A DNA stretch of 8,920 bases, from positions 1 to 8,920 of the forward strand of contig JALRHN010000087.1 of assembly GCA_023259575.1 (NCBI GenBank). The letters run 5' to 3'. The position numbers and the translations under genes were made by a program. This DNA is from Candidatus Kapaibacterium sp. GTDB lineage: Bacteria > Bacteroidota > Ignavibacteria > Kapaibacteriales > UBA961. Numbering within the stretch: position 1 is the first letter of the stretch; each line of letters opens with the position of its first letter. Shown here piece after piece: positions 1 to 6,756 of the stretch. The notes below the pieces were generated by a model. The model was not told the DNA's origin and made no database searches. It worked only from the letters and a program-made list of their open reading frames with translations.

Positions 1-131
1 CATCCGCCTATTTGTTCTGGCTTAGACCAAAAAGTAGGGTTTCTTGGGTCTGATACGATAGATTGTCCCTGAACAGAATGAAAGCCCAGAATTATTAATG
101 GAATAATCAGAAAATGATGTAATTGATTCAT
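1..131 (-). CDS. N-terminus of a secreted protein, truncated by the window edge
   Basis: Reading leftwards from an ATG at 131-129, the frame stays open to the window edge (43 codons), so only the N-terminus is visible. It begins MNQLHHFLIIPLIILGFHSV and continues with a Gln-Gly-Gln-Ser stretch. This looks like a Sec signal peptide: a short n-region with two histidines and no strong positive charge, a hydrophobic core of Phe/Leu/Ile at about residues 7-15, and likely cleavage after the Gly of VQG. The visible mature part (SDPRNPTFWSKPEQIGG) is too short to assign a family. No lipobox cysteine is present, so it is probably periplasmic, secreted or surface-exposed. The frame is open further upstream but lacks another ATG, GTG or TTG, and the signal peptide starts at this ATG. 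No Shine-Dalgarno sequence precedes it. It is divergent from rsmB. Confidence 0.65.
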   Translation of the reverse strand, partial: MNQLHHFLIIPLIILGFHSVQGQSIVSDPRNPTFWSKPEQIGG

Positions 132-173
132 TGTATAGTTGTATTCAATGTAGATTAAATGAAATTGCTTGTA

Positions 174-227
174 TAAAACCTTTGCACCAAAATTTACAGC
201 TTTAATACTTGTTAAACAAAGGTTTTA
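174..227. repeat. 11-bp perfect inverted repeat in the divergent intergenic region
   Basis: TAAAACCTTTG at 174-184 is the exact reverse complement of CAAAGGTTTTA at 217-227, with a 32-base spacer. The right arm covers the possible -33 TTTG of the minus-strand gene and the left arm falls near its expected transcription start. It could be a pair of operator half-sites flanking the promoter, or simply dyad symmetry in AT-rich DNA. Nothing else gene-like was seen in the 201 bases between the two divergent genes. Confidence 0.5.
188..220 (-). promoter_or_regulatory. Possible Bacteroidota-type promoter for the secreted-protein gene
   Basis: On the minus strand a TTTG (220-217) is followed after 20 bases by TAAATTTTG (196-188). 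This resembles the Bacteroidota -33/-7 pattern TTTG...TAnnTTTG, with one extra T in the second element. Transcription would begin near 180, leaving a leader of about 50 bases before the ATG at 131. The match is imperfect and the region is AT-rich, so it could be chance. Confidence 0.3.
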
Positions 228-332
228 ATTTAACGTATGTGTCTGCAAATAATTTTTTTATGGAACTTAGATTTATATCTATCATGTTAAGTTTTTGAGT
301 TATGTTTTTCTAATGCTTACTATTTCCTTTTT

Positions 333-1718
333 ATGAACACTTCTGAAATACTCTTAACATCAAAAGATATGAAATCGCATGATGAATCATTTCTGTATAA
401 AGGTGCCAGAGGTGCAGCAATAAGAATTTTAAGTCGATTTGAAAGAAGTGATTCATATCTTGATAAATTATTAGAATATGAATTAAGAATTGGAGACTTA
501 AATATACAAGACAAAGCACTTCTTACTGAATTAGTTAATGGTACTATACGATGGATGGGGAAATTAGATTGGGTTCTAACTGGTTTTTATCATGGAGAAT
601 TTGATAAATGCTTAACCCCAATTAAAAATGCAATGAGAATTGCACTATATCAAATCATGTTTCTTAATAAAATTCCACATGCAGCTGCAATTAATGAAAG
701 TGTAGAAATAATTAAAAGAATAAAAGGCGATAAATCTGCTGGAATTGTAAATGGAGTATTAAGAAATATTACAAGAAACTTAGATAATATTAGATATCCA
801 AATCCGGAAGAAGATAAAATATGGTATTATTCAGTTGTTTATTCTCATCCTAAGTGGTTGGTTAAACATTGGATGGATATAATGACTGAAGAACAATTAG
901 AACTTTTGTTAAAAGCTAATATTGCACGTCCAATATTAACATTAAGAGTAAATACATTAAAATCTTCTGTAGATACTATTATTCAGTGGTTAGATGAACA
1001 TTCTATATCCTATACAGTATCTGAATTACATAAAAATTCAATTTTAGTAAGTTCTTTAAGAGATATATCGTCCAGTGATATATTTAAGGAAGGATTAGTT
1101 ACTGTACAGGATTCTAGTGCTTCTATGGCAGCACTTTTAACAAATGCACAACCTGGCATGACTGTCATTGATCTATGTGCTGCACCAGGAGGTAAATCCT
1201 TTTATGTGGCTGAACAAATGAATAATCAAGGGACAGTTCTGGCTTTAGATAAGTATGAAGCAAAAATGCGTTTTCTCTCAGAGGGAGCTCAAAGATTAGG
1301 AATTGATATTATTGAGCCTATTATTGCTGATGCTACAAGTTTTAATCATGAACAAGTTGATATTGTAATGACAGATGTTCCGTGTACGGGCTTTGGTACA
1401 TTATCCAAAAAGCCTGATATCAAATGGAAAAGAGATCAGGCAGATATCGCAAAATTAATTCCCCTGCAAAGAGAAATATTGAATCATGCAGCATCACTTG
1501 TTAAACCAGGAGGAGTATTAGTCTATTCTACTTGCACTATAGAGCCAAAAGAAAATCAAGAAAATATAGAATGGTTTCTTGAACAGCATCCAGAATTTTA
1601 TCTAGATGATGCAAAAAAATATTTACCATCAGAAATATGTTTTGATGGGTACATGAAAACTATACCAGGAATTTTTGCTGTAGACGGAGCATTTGCTGCC
1701 AGACTAGTAAAACATTAA
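333..1718 (+). CDS. rsmB: 16S rRNA m5C967 methyltransferase RsmB
   Basis: RsmB transfers a methyl group from SAM to cytosine-5 of C967 (E. coli numbering) in 16S rRNA. At 461 residues it is full length. An N-terminal NusB-like RNA-binding domain (about residues 22-150) includes the conserved IVNGVLRN stretch at 138-145. The Rossmann methyltransferase domain follows, with the SAM-binding motif DLCAAPGGKS (280-289), the DVPCTGFGTL motif holding Cys351, and STCTIEPKEN holding Cys401. In RNA m5C methyltransferases these two cysteines serve product release and nucleophilic attack respectively. The family-typical C-terminus DGAFAARL is at 451-458. The ATG at 333 opens the longest frame; ATG at 369 (Met13) is an alternative, since clear similarity begins only near residue 20. 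No Shine-Dalgarno sequence is seen. Its last 4 bases overlap the stop of the convergent lipoprotein gene. Confidence 0.96.
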   Translation: MNTSEILLTSKDMKSHDESFLYKGARGAAIRILSRFERSDSYLDKLLEYELRIGDLNIQDKALLTELVNGTIRWMGKLDWVLTGFYHGEFDKCLTPIKNAMRIALYQIMFLNKIPHAAAINESVEIIKRIKGDKSAGIVNGVLRNITRNLDNIRYPNPEEDKIWYYSVVYSHPKWLVKHWMDIMTEEQLELLLKANIARPILTLRVNTLKSSVDTIIQWLDEHSISYTVSELHKNSILVSSLRDISSSDIFKEGLVTVQDSSASMAALLTNAQPGMTVIDLCAAPGGKSFYVAEQMNNQGTVLALDKYEAKMRFLSEGAQRLGIDIIEPIIADATSFNHEQVDIVMTDVPCTGFGTLSKKPDIKWKRDQADIAKLIPLQREILNHAASLVKPGGVLVYSTCTIEPKENQENIEWFLEQHPEFYLDDAKKYLPSEICFDGYMKTIPGIFAVDGAFAARLVKH

Positions 1719-2602
1719 TTTTTTTTGGCAAAAGCGATATCTGGAATGCTTTGAACTGATGCTTCAAATTGTATAAAAACCCCTTTATTATCTTTTTGAA
1801 TAACAGATCCATTCTTTGCCTTTACAAACATTTTAATATAGTTTCTAGAAGCAGTTTTTAATAATAAGATAAACCCTTTGTCTTTTTCTTGAATGTCTGA
1901 AGCCACATTTTCTAAAGGGTTTAATGCAGTACCAATTGGGGAAGTATCAAAAATCTGACTTAAACTGTCTATATCTTGATACACGAAAGGATTGATGCCG
2001 AAATTAAAAATATATGTGTTTCTTGCCGAAACTCCCGTTTGTATGCCCTTAGCTATTTTACCATTATTATCTACAAAAGAACTTGCTCTTGGGGTTGAAA
2101 TGGAATAAGAAATAGGGTTTACAGAAGAATCTGCGACTAAACAGATATCCCATAGAGAGGCATTTTGTATTGACAATGTAGATCCATTCAGAAAGTTATA
2201 TCCACAATCTAGTGATTCATTGAAATAAAGTGGTCCCTCAACTCTTTTGGCTGCAGCCCATTTAATATCAATTGGATTACTTACAGTGTCTGCAGATCTT
2301 GCTTGAACTCTAAATGTAAATACAACACCTTCATTTAAATCATTAAATTGATATACCGAATCATTTCCTATCTGTTCGGTTCGGATAACACTGAGCATTG
2401 GATCTAATAAAGAAACTGTATAACCTATTACGGCACTTTTTGGGGGTGTCCACTTAATTCTTACAGAATTTTGATTAATAGAGGTGGCCATTAAATTACT
2501 TGGTTTAGAAGGCATATTAATTGAAGGATATGTAGTGCCTTCACAGCCAATAAACCCACATGCAAGCCCTAATAATATCACCCATTGGAACATCTTATTC
2601 AT
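1715..2602 (-). CDS. Predicted lipoprotein with a fibronectin type III domain
   Basis: This 295-residue protein has a signal sequence (residues 1-19) and a likely lipidated cysteine: Cys20 in GFIGCEG is the better candidate, with Cys15 in LGLAC as the alternative. It is probably anchored in the outer membrane or on the surface. Residues about 31-120 form a fibronectin type III domain, seen in PSKPSNLMAT, VRIKWTPP, GYTVSLLD and the FTFRVQARS strand. Residues about 121-295 match no family I recognise. They look beta-rich, with hydrophobic/polar alternation such as FILLLKT, NYIKMFV and GVFIQFE. This strand pair recalls beta domains in other Bacteroidota surface lipoproteins, but that comparison is from memory. 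No catalytic motif is visible, so a binding or structural role is likeliest. It is a lone minus-strand gene, convergent with rsmB and divergent from leucine dehydrogenase. No Shine-Dalgarno sequence precedes the ATG; Met4 is an alternative start. Confidence 0.85.
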   Translation of the reverse strand: MNKMFQWVILLGLACGFIGCEGTTYPSINMPSKPSNLMATSINQNSVRIKWTPPKSAVIGYTVSLLDPMLSVIRTEQIGNDSVYQFNDLNEGVVFTFRVQARSADTVSNPIDIKWAAAKRVEGPLYFNESLDCGYNFLNGSTLSIQNASLWDICLVADSSVNPISYSISTPRASSFVDNNGKIAKGIQTGVSARNTYIFNFGINPFVYQDIDSLSQIFDTSPIGTALNPLENVASDIQEKDKGFILLLKTASRNYIKMFVKAKNGSVIQKDNKGVFIQFEASVQSIPDIAFAKKN

Positions 2603-2652
2603 AACTTATATCCTAGACAGCTTTGATAATTTTGACCGTAAATTAATAACTC

Positions 2653-2713
2653 ATTCAATGTGATTCAACTAAGTTCTTTATTAAATTAAAATAATCAAGT
2701 AAATACATTGAAT
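2653..2713. repeat. 9-bp inverted repeat in the lipoprotein/leucine dehydrogenase intergenic region
   Basis: ATTCAATGT at 2653-2661 is the reverse complement of ACATTGAAT at 2705-2713, with a 43-base spacer. The same nonamer in direct orientation also occurs at 143-151 in the other divergent intergenic region. It might be a recurring regulator half-site, but in AT-rich DNA three copies may be coincidence. Confidence 0.3.
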
Positions 2714-2749
2714 TTTGATGTAATAGCATTCTTATTCATCTCATTTTTC

Positions 2750-2757
2750 TATTTTTG
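2750..2757 (+). promoter_or_regulatory. Possible -7 element (TAnnTTTG) upstream of leucine dehydrogenase
   Basis: TATTTTTG matches the Bacteroidota -7 consensus TAnnTTTG exactly and lies 63 bases before the leucine dehydrogenase ATG. No convincing -33 TTTG is found at the usual distance (the nearest, at 2714-2717, is too far upstream), so the call is tentative. If real, it would drive the five-gene set up to ahcY. Confidence 0.35.
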
Positions 2758-2758
2758 C

Positions 2759-2775
2759 ATTCTTTGCTAAAGAAT
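2759..2775. promoter_or_regulatory. 17-bp dyad just after the candidate -7 element: possible operator
   Basis: ATTCTTTGCTAAAGAAT is a perfect 7-bp inverted repeat around a 3-base centre. It begins 2 bases after the candidate -7 element, so it would cover the transcription start. That placement suits a repressor operator for the leucine dehydrogenase promoter. As RNA it would be only a weak hairpin. Confidence 0.35.
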
Positions 2776-2786
2776 AATTATATAAA

Positions 2787-2803
2787 ATGATTACACCAAT
2801 CAT
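2787..2803. promoter_or_regulatory. Second 17-bp dyad in the leucine dehydrogenase leader
   Basis: ATGATT and AATCAT form a perfect 6-bp inverted repeat around a 5-base centre, 17 bases before the leucine dehydrogenase ATG. It lies 28 bases, centre to centre, from the dyad at 2759-2775 but differs from it in sequence. It could be a second regulatory site or chance symmetry. Confidence 0.25.
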
Positions 2804-2820
2804 GATACAGAGAGTTAATT

Positions 2821-3906
2821 ATGCAATTGTTTGAATCACTTGCCCAGTTTGGCCATGAAGAAGTTCTTTTTTACTCTGATCCTAAAACTGGTCTAAGAGC
2901 CATAATAGGCGTGCATTCTACGGTTCTAGGGCCTGCATTAGGCGGAACTCGTATGTGGAATTATACAAATGATCAAGAAGCTATCACAGATGTACTTCGA
3001 TTATCTAGAGGTATGACATATAAAGCTGCCGTTGCTGGATTAAATCTTGGTGGAGGAAAAGCTGTTATTATTGGTGATGCCAAAACTCAGAAAACTGAAG
3101 GTCTTTTTAGAGCATATGGTCGTGCTGTTGAATCTTTAGGCGGTAGATATATCACCGCTGAAGATGTAAATACAAATGTAAGAGATATGGATTGGATACA
3201 TACAGAAACTGAATATGTAACTGGAGTAGGTGGTATTGGTGGAAGTGGAGATCCATCTCCTTTTACTGCATATGGAGTGTATTGTGGTATTAAAGCTTGC
3301 GCTAAAAAACAATTAGGAAAAGACTCTGTTTCTGGATTAAAAGTGGCTGTACAAGGTGCAGGAAATGTTGCTTCATATGTAGTTAAACATTTAACCAAAG
3401 ATGGCGCAACAGTATATGTAACTGATATTTACGAAGATAAAGCAAAGAAATTAGCCTCAGAGACAGGAGCGCATTATGTTTCTCCAGAATCTATTTTATC
3501 TATTGATTGCGATATAGTATCTCCAAATGCATTAGGTGCAATTTTAAATGATACTACAATTTCTCAGCTAAAATGTTCGATTATAGCTGGTGGGGCGAAT
3601 AATCAATTAGAAGATGAAGTAAAGCATGGCGAAATGTTAAAAGCTAGAGGTATATTATATGCTCCAGATTATGTTATTAATGCTGGTGGCTTGATGAATG
3701 TTGCCTCTGAAGTAGATGGATATAATAAAGAATCTGTATTACGCAAAGCGGAAGGAATATATGATACTTTGTTAACTATATTTTCTTTAAGCGAAGCACA
3801 GAATATTTTAACGATACAAGCATCAAATGCGCTTGCTGAACAAAGAATAGCAAGTGTAGCACATGTTCATAGAACATTCAATGGTCAAACAATCATAAAT
3901 CGTTGA
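2821..3906 (+). CDS. ldh: Leucine dehydrogenase (Glu/Leu/Phe/Val dehydrogenase family)
   Basis: This NAD-dependent cytosolic enzyme reversibly deaminates leucine and other branched-chain amino acids to 2-oxo acids and ammonia. At 361 residues it closely matches the length and motifs of Bacillus leucine dehydrogenases. GPALGGTRMW (37-46) and GLNLGGGKAVI (73-83) form the substrate site. Lys68 (in TYKAA) and Lys80 (in GGGK) fall exactly where the Bacillus substrate-binding and catalytic lysines lie, and Asp115 is in ITAEDVN. The Rossmann dinucleotide motif is VQGAGNVA (177-184), followed by the acidic TD at 201-202 expected for NAD preference. Valine or phenylalanine dehydrogenase is the alternative. 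The symbol ldh is used here for leucine, not lactate, dehydrogenase. The start is fixed by the family-typical MQLFE beginning; AGAG just upstream is at best a weak ribosome site. It heads the co-directional genes up to ahcY, with no other branched-chain catabolism gene nearby. Confidence 0.93.
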   Translation: MQLFESLAQFGHEEVLFYSDPKTGLRAIIGVHSTVLGPALGGTRMWNYTNDQEAITDVLRLSRGMTYKAAVAGLNLGGGKAVIIGDAKTQKTEGLFRAYGRAVESLGGRYITAEDVNTNVRDMDWIHTETEYVTGVGGIGGSGDPSPFTAYGVYCGIKACAKKQLGKDSVSGLKVAVQGAGNVASYVVKHLTKDGATVYVTDIYEDKAKKLASETGAHYVSPESILSIDCDIVSPNALGAILNDTTISQLKCSIIAGGANNQLEDEVKHGEMLKARGILYAPDYVINAGGLMNVASEVDGYNKESVLRKAEGIYDTLLTIFSLSEAQNILTIQASNALAEQRIASVAHVHRTFNGQTIINR

Positions 3907-3944
3907 TATTTAGTTAATTATTAATTCATTAAAACAAGTTTAAA

Positions 3945-4514
3945 GTGGTATCTGAATTTCCAATTAGCCAATTTAGGCAAATCAATGGAACACGCAGAAT
4001 GGCTCGCGAAAAGGTGATGCAATTGCTTGTTTCATGTTCTTCCTCTGATATTTCTTGGGAGGAGATATTTCCACATATAGTTTTTAGGAATTTTAGTTTT
4101 CTGGAACATGAAGCAGAGCCCCAAAAGCTATTAACTCCAGAAGAAATTAATGAATTGGAATCAGATACAAGAATTCATTGGGAAGAGAGTGAATTAGATT
4201 TTATCAAAGAATTAATACAGTATACTCTAGAAGAAACAGAATTTACTGATGGATTATTAGAACGATTTGCTCAAAATTGGGAATTAGAAAGAATCGCATT
4301 AATGGATAGAGTGCTTTTAAGAATGGCAACAGCTGAACTTATTCATTTTGAGACAATTCCAACAAAAGTGACAATTAATGAAATTATAGAATTAGCTAAA
4401 AGATATTCTACAGATAAAAGCAATGTTTTTATTAATGGAGTATTAGATGCAGTTGTAGTAGAGTTAATTGCTGAAAACAAACTGTCTAAAAGTGGTCGTG
4501 GATTAATTAGTTAA
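3945..4514 (+). CDS. nusB: Transcription antitermination protein NusB, GTG start
   Basis: NusB binds boxA RNA with S10 (NusE) in the antitermination complex on rRNA operons. The protein has 189 residues, longer than the roughly 140 of E. coli NusB. The excess comes from a 14-residue N-terminal stretch, an acidic/polar segment between helices (about 50-85) and a short C-terminal tail. The family signature is clear in TRRMAREKVMQLL (16-28) and in NWELERIALMDRVLLRMA (111-128), then TKVTINEIIELAKRYS (140-155) and FINGVLDAV (162-170). The GTG at 3945 is preferred over ATG at 3999: the latter would remove the Arg-Arg pair (17-18) that begins the conserved first helix in this family, and an in-frame stop at 3930-3932 limits any longer start. 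It lies 38 bases after leucine dehydrogenase with no Shine-Dalgarno sequence. Confidence 0.93.
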   Translation: MVSEFPISQFRQINGTRRMAREKVMQLLVSCSSSDISWEEIFPHIVFRNFSFLEHEAEPQKLLTPEEINELESDTRIHWEESELDFIKELIQYTLEETEFTDGLLERFAQNWELERIALMDRVLLRMATAELIHFETIPTKVTINEIIELAKRYSTDKSNVFINGVLDAVVVELIAENKLSKSGRGLIS

Positions 4515-4558
4515 ATGATAATATTTGTGTTTAGCATTCACATAGGATTCATAAACTT

Positions 4559-5536
4559 ATGAAGGCAATTATTCCAGTTGCTGGTGTAGGCACCAGATTA
4601 AGACCTCATACATATACTTTGCCTAAAGTATTGCTAAATGTTGCTGGAAAACCAATTCTGGGCCATATTCTGGATGCTTTACAGCAACATAATATTGATG
4701 AAGCAACAATAATTGTTGGCTATATGGGTGATTTGGTAGAAGACTATGTTCGCCGAAATTATTCGATGAATGTTACATTTATCTATCAAGAGGAAAGGCT
4801 TGGTTTAGGACATTCTATCTGGATAGCCAGAGAACAAATCACAGATAATGAACCACTTTTGATTATTCTTGGTGACACTATTTTTGATGTTGATTTAAGC
4901 CTTGCTACAAATTCTCGATTTAGTACATTAGGCGTTAAATCTGTAGACGATCCAAGACGATTTGGAGTAGTTGAATTAGAGAAAGGATTTATATCCAGGT
5001 TAATTGAAAAGCCAGAAAATCCAACAACAAACTTAGCATTGGTAGGATTATACTTTATTAATAATCCAAAATTATTAGTTGAATCTTTGCAAACATTAAT
5101 TGATAATAATATTCGTACTCGAGATGAATATCAATTAACTGATGCCTTGCAAATGATGATAGATAAAGGTGAAAAGTTTACAACATTTCCCGTAGAAGGT
5201 TGGTATGATTGTGGGAAACCAGAAACATTGCTTTCTACAAACCGATATTTATTGGATGGAAAGTCAACATATAAAACTCCAGAAGGAGCAGTTATTATTC
5301 CACCTGCTTTTGTAGCTGAAAATGCAATTGTTGAGCGTTCTGTCATTGGACCATATACTACAGTTGCATCTGGTGCCACTGTAATAGATAGCGTTGTTAG
5401 AGATTCCATCATTAGTGATGGCGCTACTGTAACAGCCTCTACATTAGAGCAGTCAATCATTGGTAATAATGCGATTGTGAAAGGTAAGTTTTCGCGATTA
5501 AATGTTGGTGATTCAAGTGAAATTGACCGTAGTTAA
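4559..5536 (+). CDS. Sugar-phosphate nucleotidyltransferase with C-terminal hexapeptide repeats
   Basis: It likely joins a sugar-1-phosphate to an NTP to form an NDP-sugar plus pyrophosphate, for cell-surface glycan precursors. The GT-A type nucleotidyltransferase domain (about 1-235) starts with the GxGTRLRPxTxxxPK signature, here ending at Lys23. It continues with the LGDTIFD metal-site region (Asp106), DPRRFGVVE (131-139), EKP (150-152), DEYQLTDAL (189-197) and the GWYDCGKPE motif (214-222). Residues about 243-315 are imperfect left-handed beta-helix hexapeptide repeats, seen in the spaced AVI, ATV and AIV triplets. At 325 residues it is longer than classical RmlA (about 290) and shorter than GlmU (about 450), and no acetyltransferase catalytic residue was identified. 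Long RmlA-type glucose-1-phosphate thymidylyltransferase and mannose-1-phosphate guanylyltransferase are both possible; the sugar and base cannot be read from sequence. It starts 44 bases after nusB. Confidence 0.88.
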   Translation: MKAIIPVAGVGTRLRPHTYTLPKVLLNVAGKPILGHILDALQQHNIDEATIIVGYMGDLVEDYVRRNYSMNVTFIYQEERLGLGHSIWIAREQITDNEPLLIILGDTIFDVDLSLATNSRFSTLGVKSVDDPRRFGVVELEKGFISRLIEKPENPTTNLALVGLYFINNPKLLVESLQTLIDNNIRTRDEYQLTDALQMMIDKGEKFTTFPVEGWYDCGKPETLLSTNRYLLDGKSTYKTPEGAVIIPPAFVAENAIVERSVIGPYTTVASGATVIDSVVRDSIISDGATVTASTLEQSIIGNNAIVKGKFSRLNVGDSSEIDRS

Positions 5537-5574
5537 TACTTACAACATCATTTTATATTTTTACTAGATTTTTT

Positions 5575-6711
5575 ATGTCATATTTATTTACGTCTGAATC
5601 CGTATCTGAAGGACATCCCGATAAGATTTGTGATCAAGTTTCGGATGCTGTTTTGGATGCTGTCTTAAAAGAAGATCCCACAAGTAGAGTTGCATGTGAA
5701 TGTTTTGCATCTACCGGCCTGATTATGGTTGGTGGAGAAATCACTACTGAAACATATATTGATCTTCCAGATATTGTAAGGGAAGTAATCAGAAATATAG
5801 GCTATACAAAAGCTGAATATAGATTTGACGCTGATTCTTGTGCTGTATTAAATGTGATAAATCGTCAATCTCCTGATATTGCTATGGGCGTTAATACAGG
5901 TGGTGCTGGCGATCAAGGTATGATGTTTGGATATGCATGCACAGAAACAGAAGAATTAATGCCAGCAGCTTTAATGTATTCTCATGCTTTAGTAAAAAAA
6001 TTGGCAGATATCCGTAAGCAACAATCCTCTTTAATGCCATATTTAAGGCCAGATGCAAAAGCTCAAGTAACTTTAGCATATAGTGATTCTGGTGATATTA
6101 CAAGAGTTGATGCGATAGTAGTATCTACCCAACATGACCCAGTTAATAGTCAATCTATTATTCATAATGATGTAATGGAACATATTGTTAAACAAGTTAT
6201 TCCTTCTCATTTAATAGATTCTCAAACAAAGTTTCATATCAATCCTACCGGTAATTTTGAGATTGGTGGGCCACATGGCGATACAGGATTAACTGGCCGT
6301 AAAATAATAGTTGATACCTATGGCGGAAAAGCACCTCATGGTGGTGGGGCTTTCTCTGGTAAAGATCCTACAAAAGTAGATCGATCAGCTGCCTATGCAG
6401 CCAGACATCTAGCAAAAAATATTGTTGCTGCTGGCCTTGCTAAAGAATGTACAATACAAGTTTCTTATGCAATCGGTGTAGCTAATCCAGTATCATTATA
6501 TGTTGATACACATGGAACCAGTTCTATTCCTGGAACTGTTATAAGCCAATTCATCATGAAGAATGTTGATATGACACCTTCAGGAATAATTAATCGTCTA
6601 GATTTAAGAAGACCGATTTATCAAGAGACTGCTGCTTATGGGCATTTTGGTAGAAAACAATTCCCATGGGAACAAGTAGATTTGGTTAGCCTTTTTTCTA
6701 CTATCTCTTAA
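5575..6711 (+). CDS. metK: S-adenosylmethionine synthetase MetK
   Basis: MetK condenses methionine and ATP into SAM, releasing phosphate and pyrophosphate, and supplies the methyl donor used by enzymes such as RsmB. At 378 residues it is full length (E. coli 384). It carries FTSESVSEGHPDKICDQ (5-21) with His14 and Lys17 of the ATP site, the first family signature GAGDQGMMFGYA (110-121), the GGPHGDTGLTGRK loop (231-243) and the second signature GGGAFSGKDPTKVDRSAAY (256-274). The C-terminus GHFGR...FPWE (356-366) is also typical. The start is set by the family-typical MSYLFTSESV. It lies 38 bases after the nucleotidyltransferase gene and 45 before ahcY. The short leader is a plain AT-rich stretch with no sign of a SAM riboswitch, terminator or Shine-Dalgarno sequence, so control probably lies further upstream. 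Confidence 0.97.
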   Translation: MSYLFTSESVSEGHPDKICDQVSDAVLDAVLKEDPTSRVACECFASTGLIMVGGEITTETYIDLPDIVREVIRNIGYTKAEYRFDADSCAVLNVINRQSPDIAMGVNTGGAGDQGMMFGYACTETEELMPAALMYSHALVKKLADIRKQQSSLMPYLRPDAKAQVTLAYSDSGDITRVDAIVVSTQHDPVNSQSIIHNDVMEHIVKQVIPSHLIDSQTKFHINPTGNFEIGGPHGDTGLTGRKIIVDTYGGKAPHGGGAFSGKDPTKVDRSAAYAARHLAKNIVAAGLAKECTIQVSYAIGVANPVSLYVDTHGTSSIPGTVISQFIMKNVDMTPSGIINRLDLRRPIYQETAAYGHFGRKQFPWEQVDLVSLFSTIS

Positions 6712-6756
6712 TCATATAAATAGAAATTATTATCCACTACTTAGATCAGTAAACAC

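Noticed and set aside
320..519. Two minus-strand open frames over the 5' end of rsmB
   Set aside because: They lie opposite the conserved RsmB coding sequence and have no recognisable protein features.
1690..1735. T8 run after the rsmB stop as an intrinsic terminator
   Set aside because: T8 at 1719-1726 is not preceded by a stable stem; TGCCA/TGGCA is only 5 bp with a loop that contains the T-run, and the run encodes the lipoprotein C-terminus.
3087..3398. 103-codon minus-strand frame inside leucine dehydrogenase
   Set aside because: It is a shadow of a clearly conserved gene; its proline/threonine-rich product resembles antisense translation and has no plausible start context.
3999..4514. 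ATG at 3999 as the nusB start
   Set aside because: It would remove the conserved Arg-Arg at the start of helix 1, which the GTG start at 3945 retains.
5131..5460. 109-codon minus-strand frame inside the nucleotidyltransferase gene
   Set aside because: It is antisense to the hexapeptide-repeat region and its repetitive look is inherited from those repeats.
5537..5574. SAM riboswitch upstream of metK
   Set aside because: The leader is only 38 bases, AT-rich and without the helices a SAM riboswitch requires.
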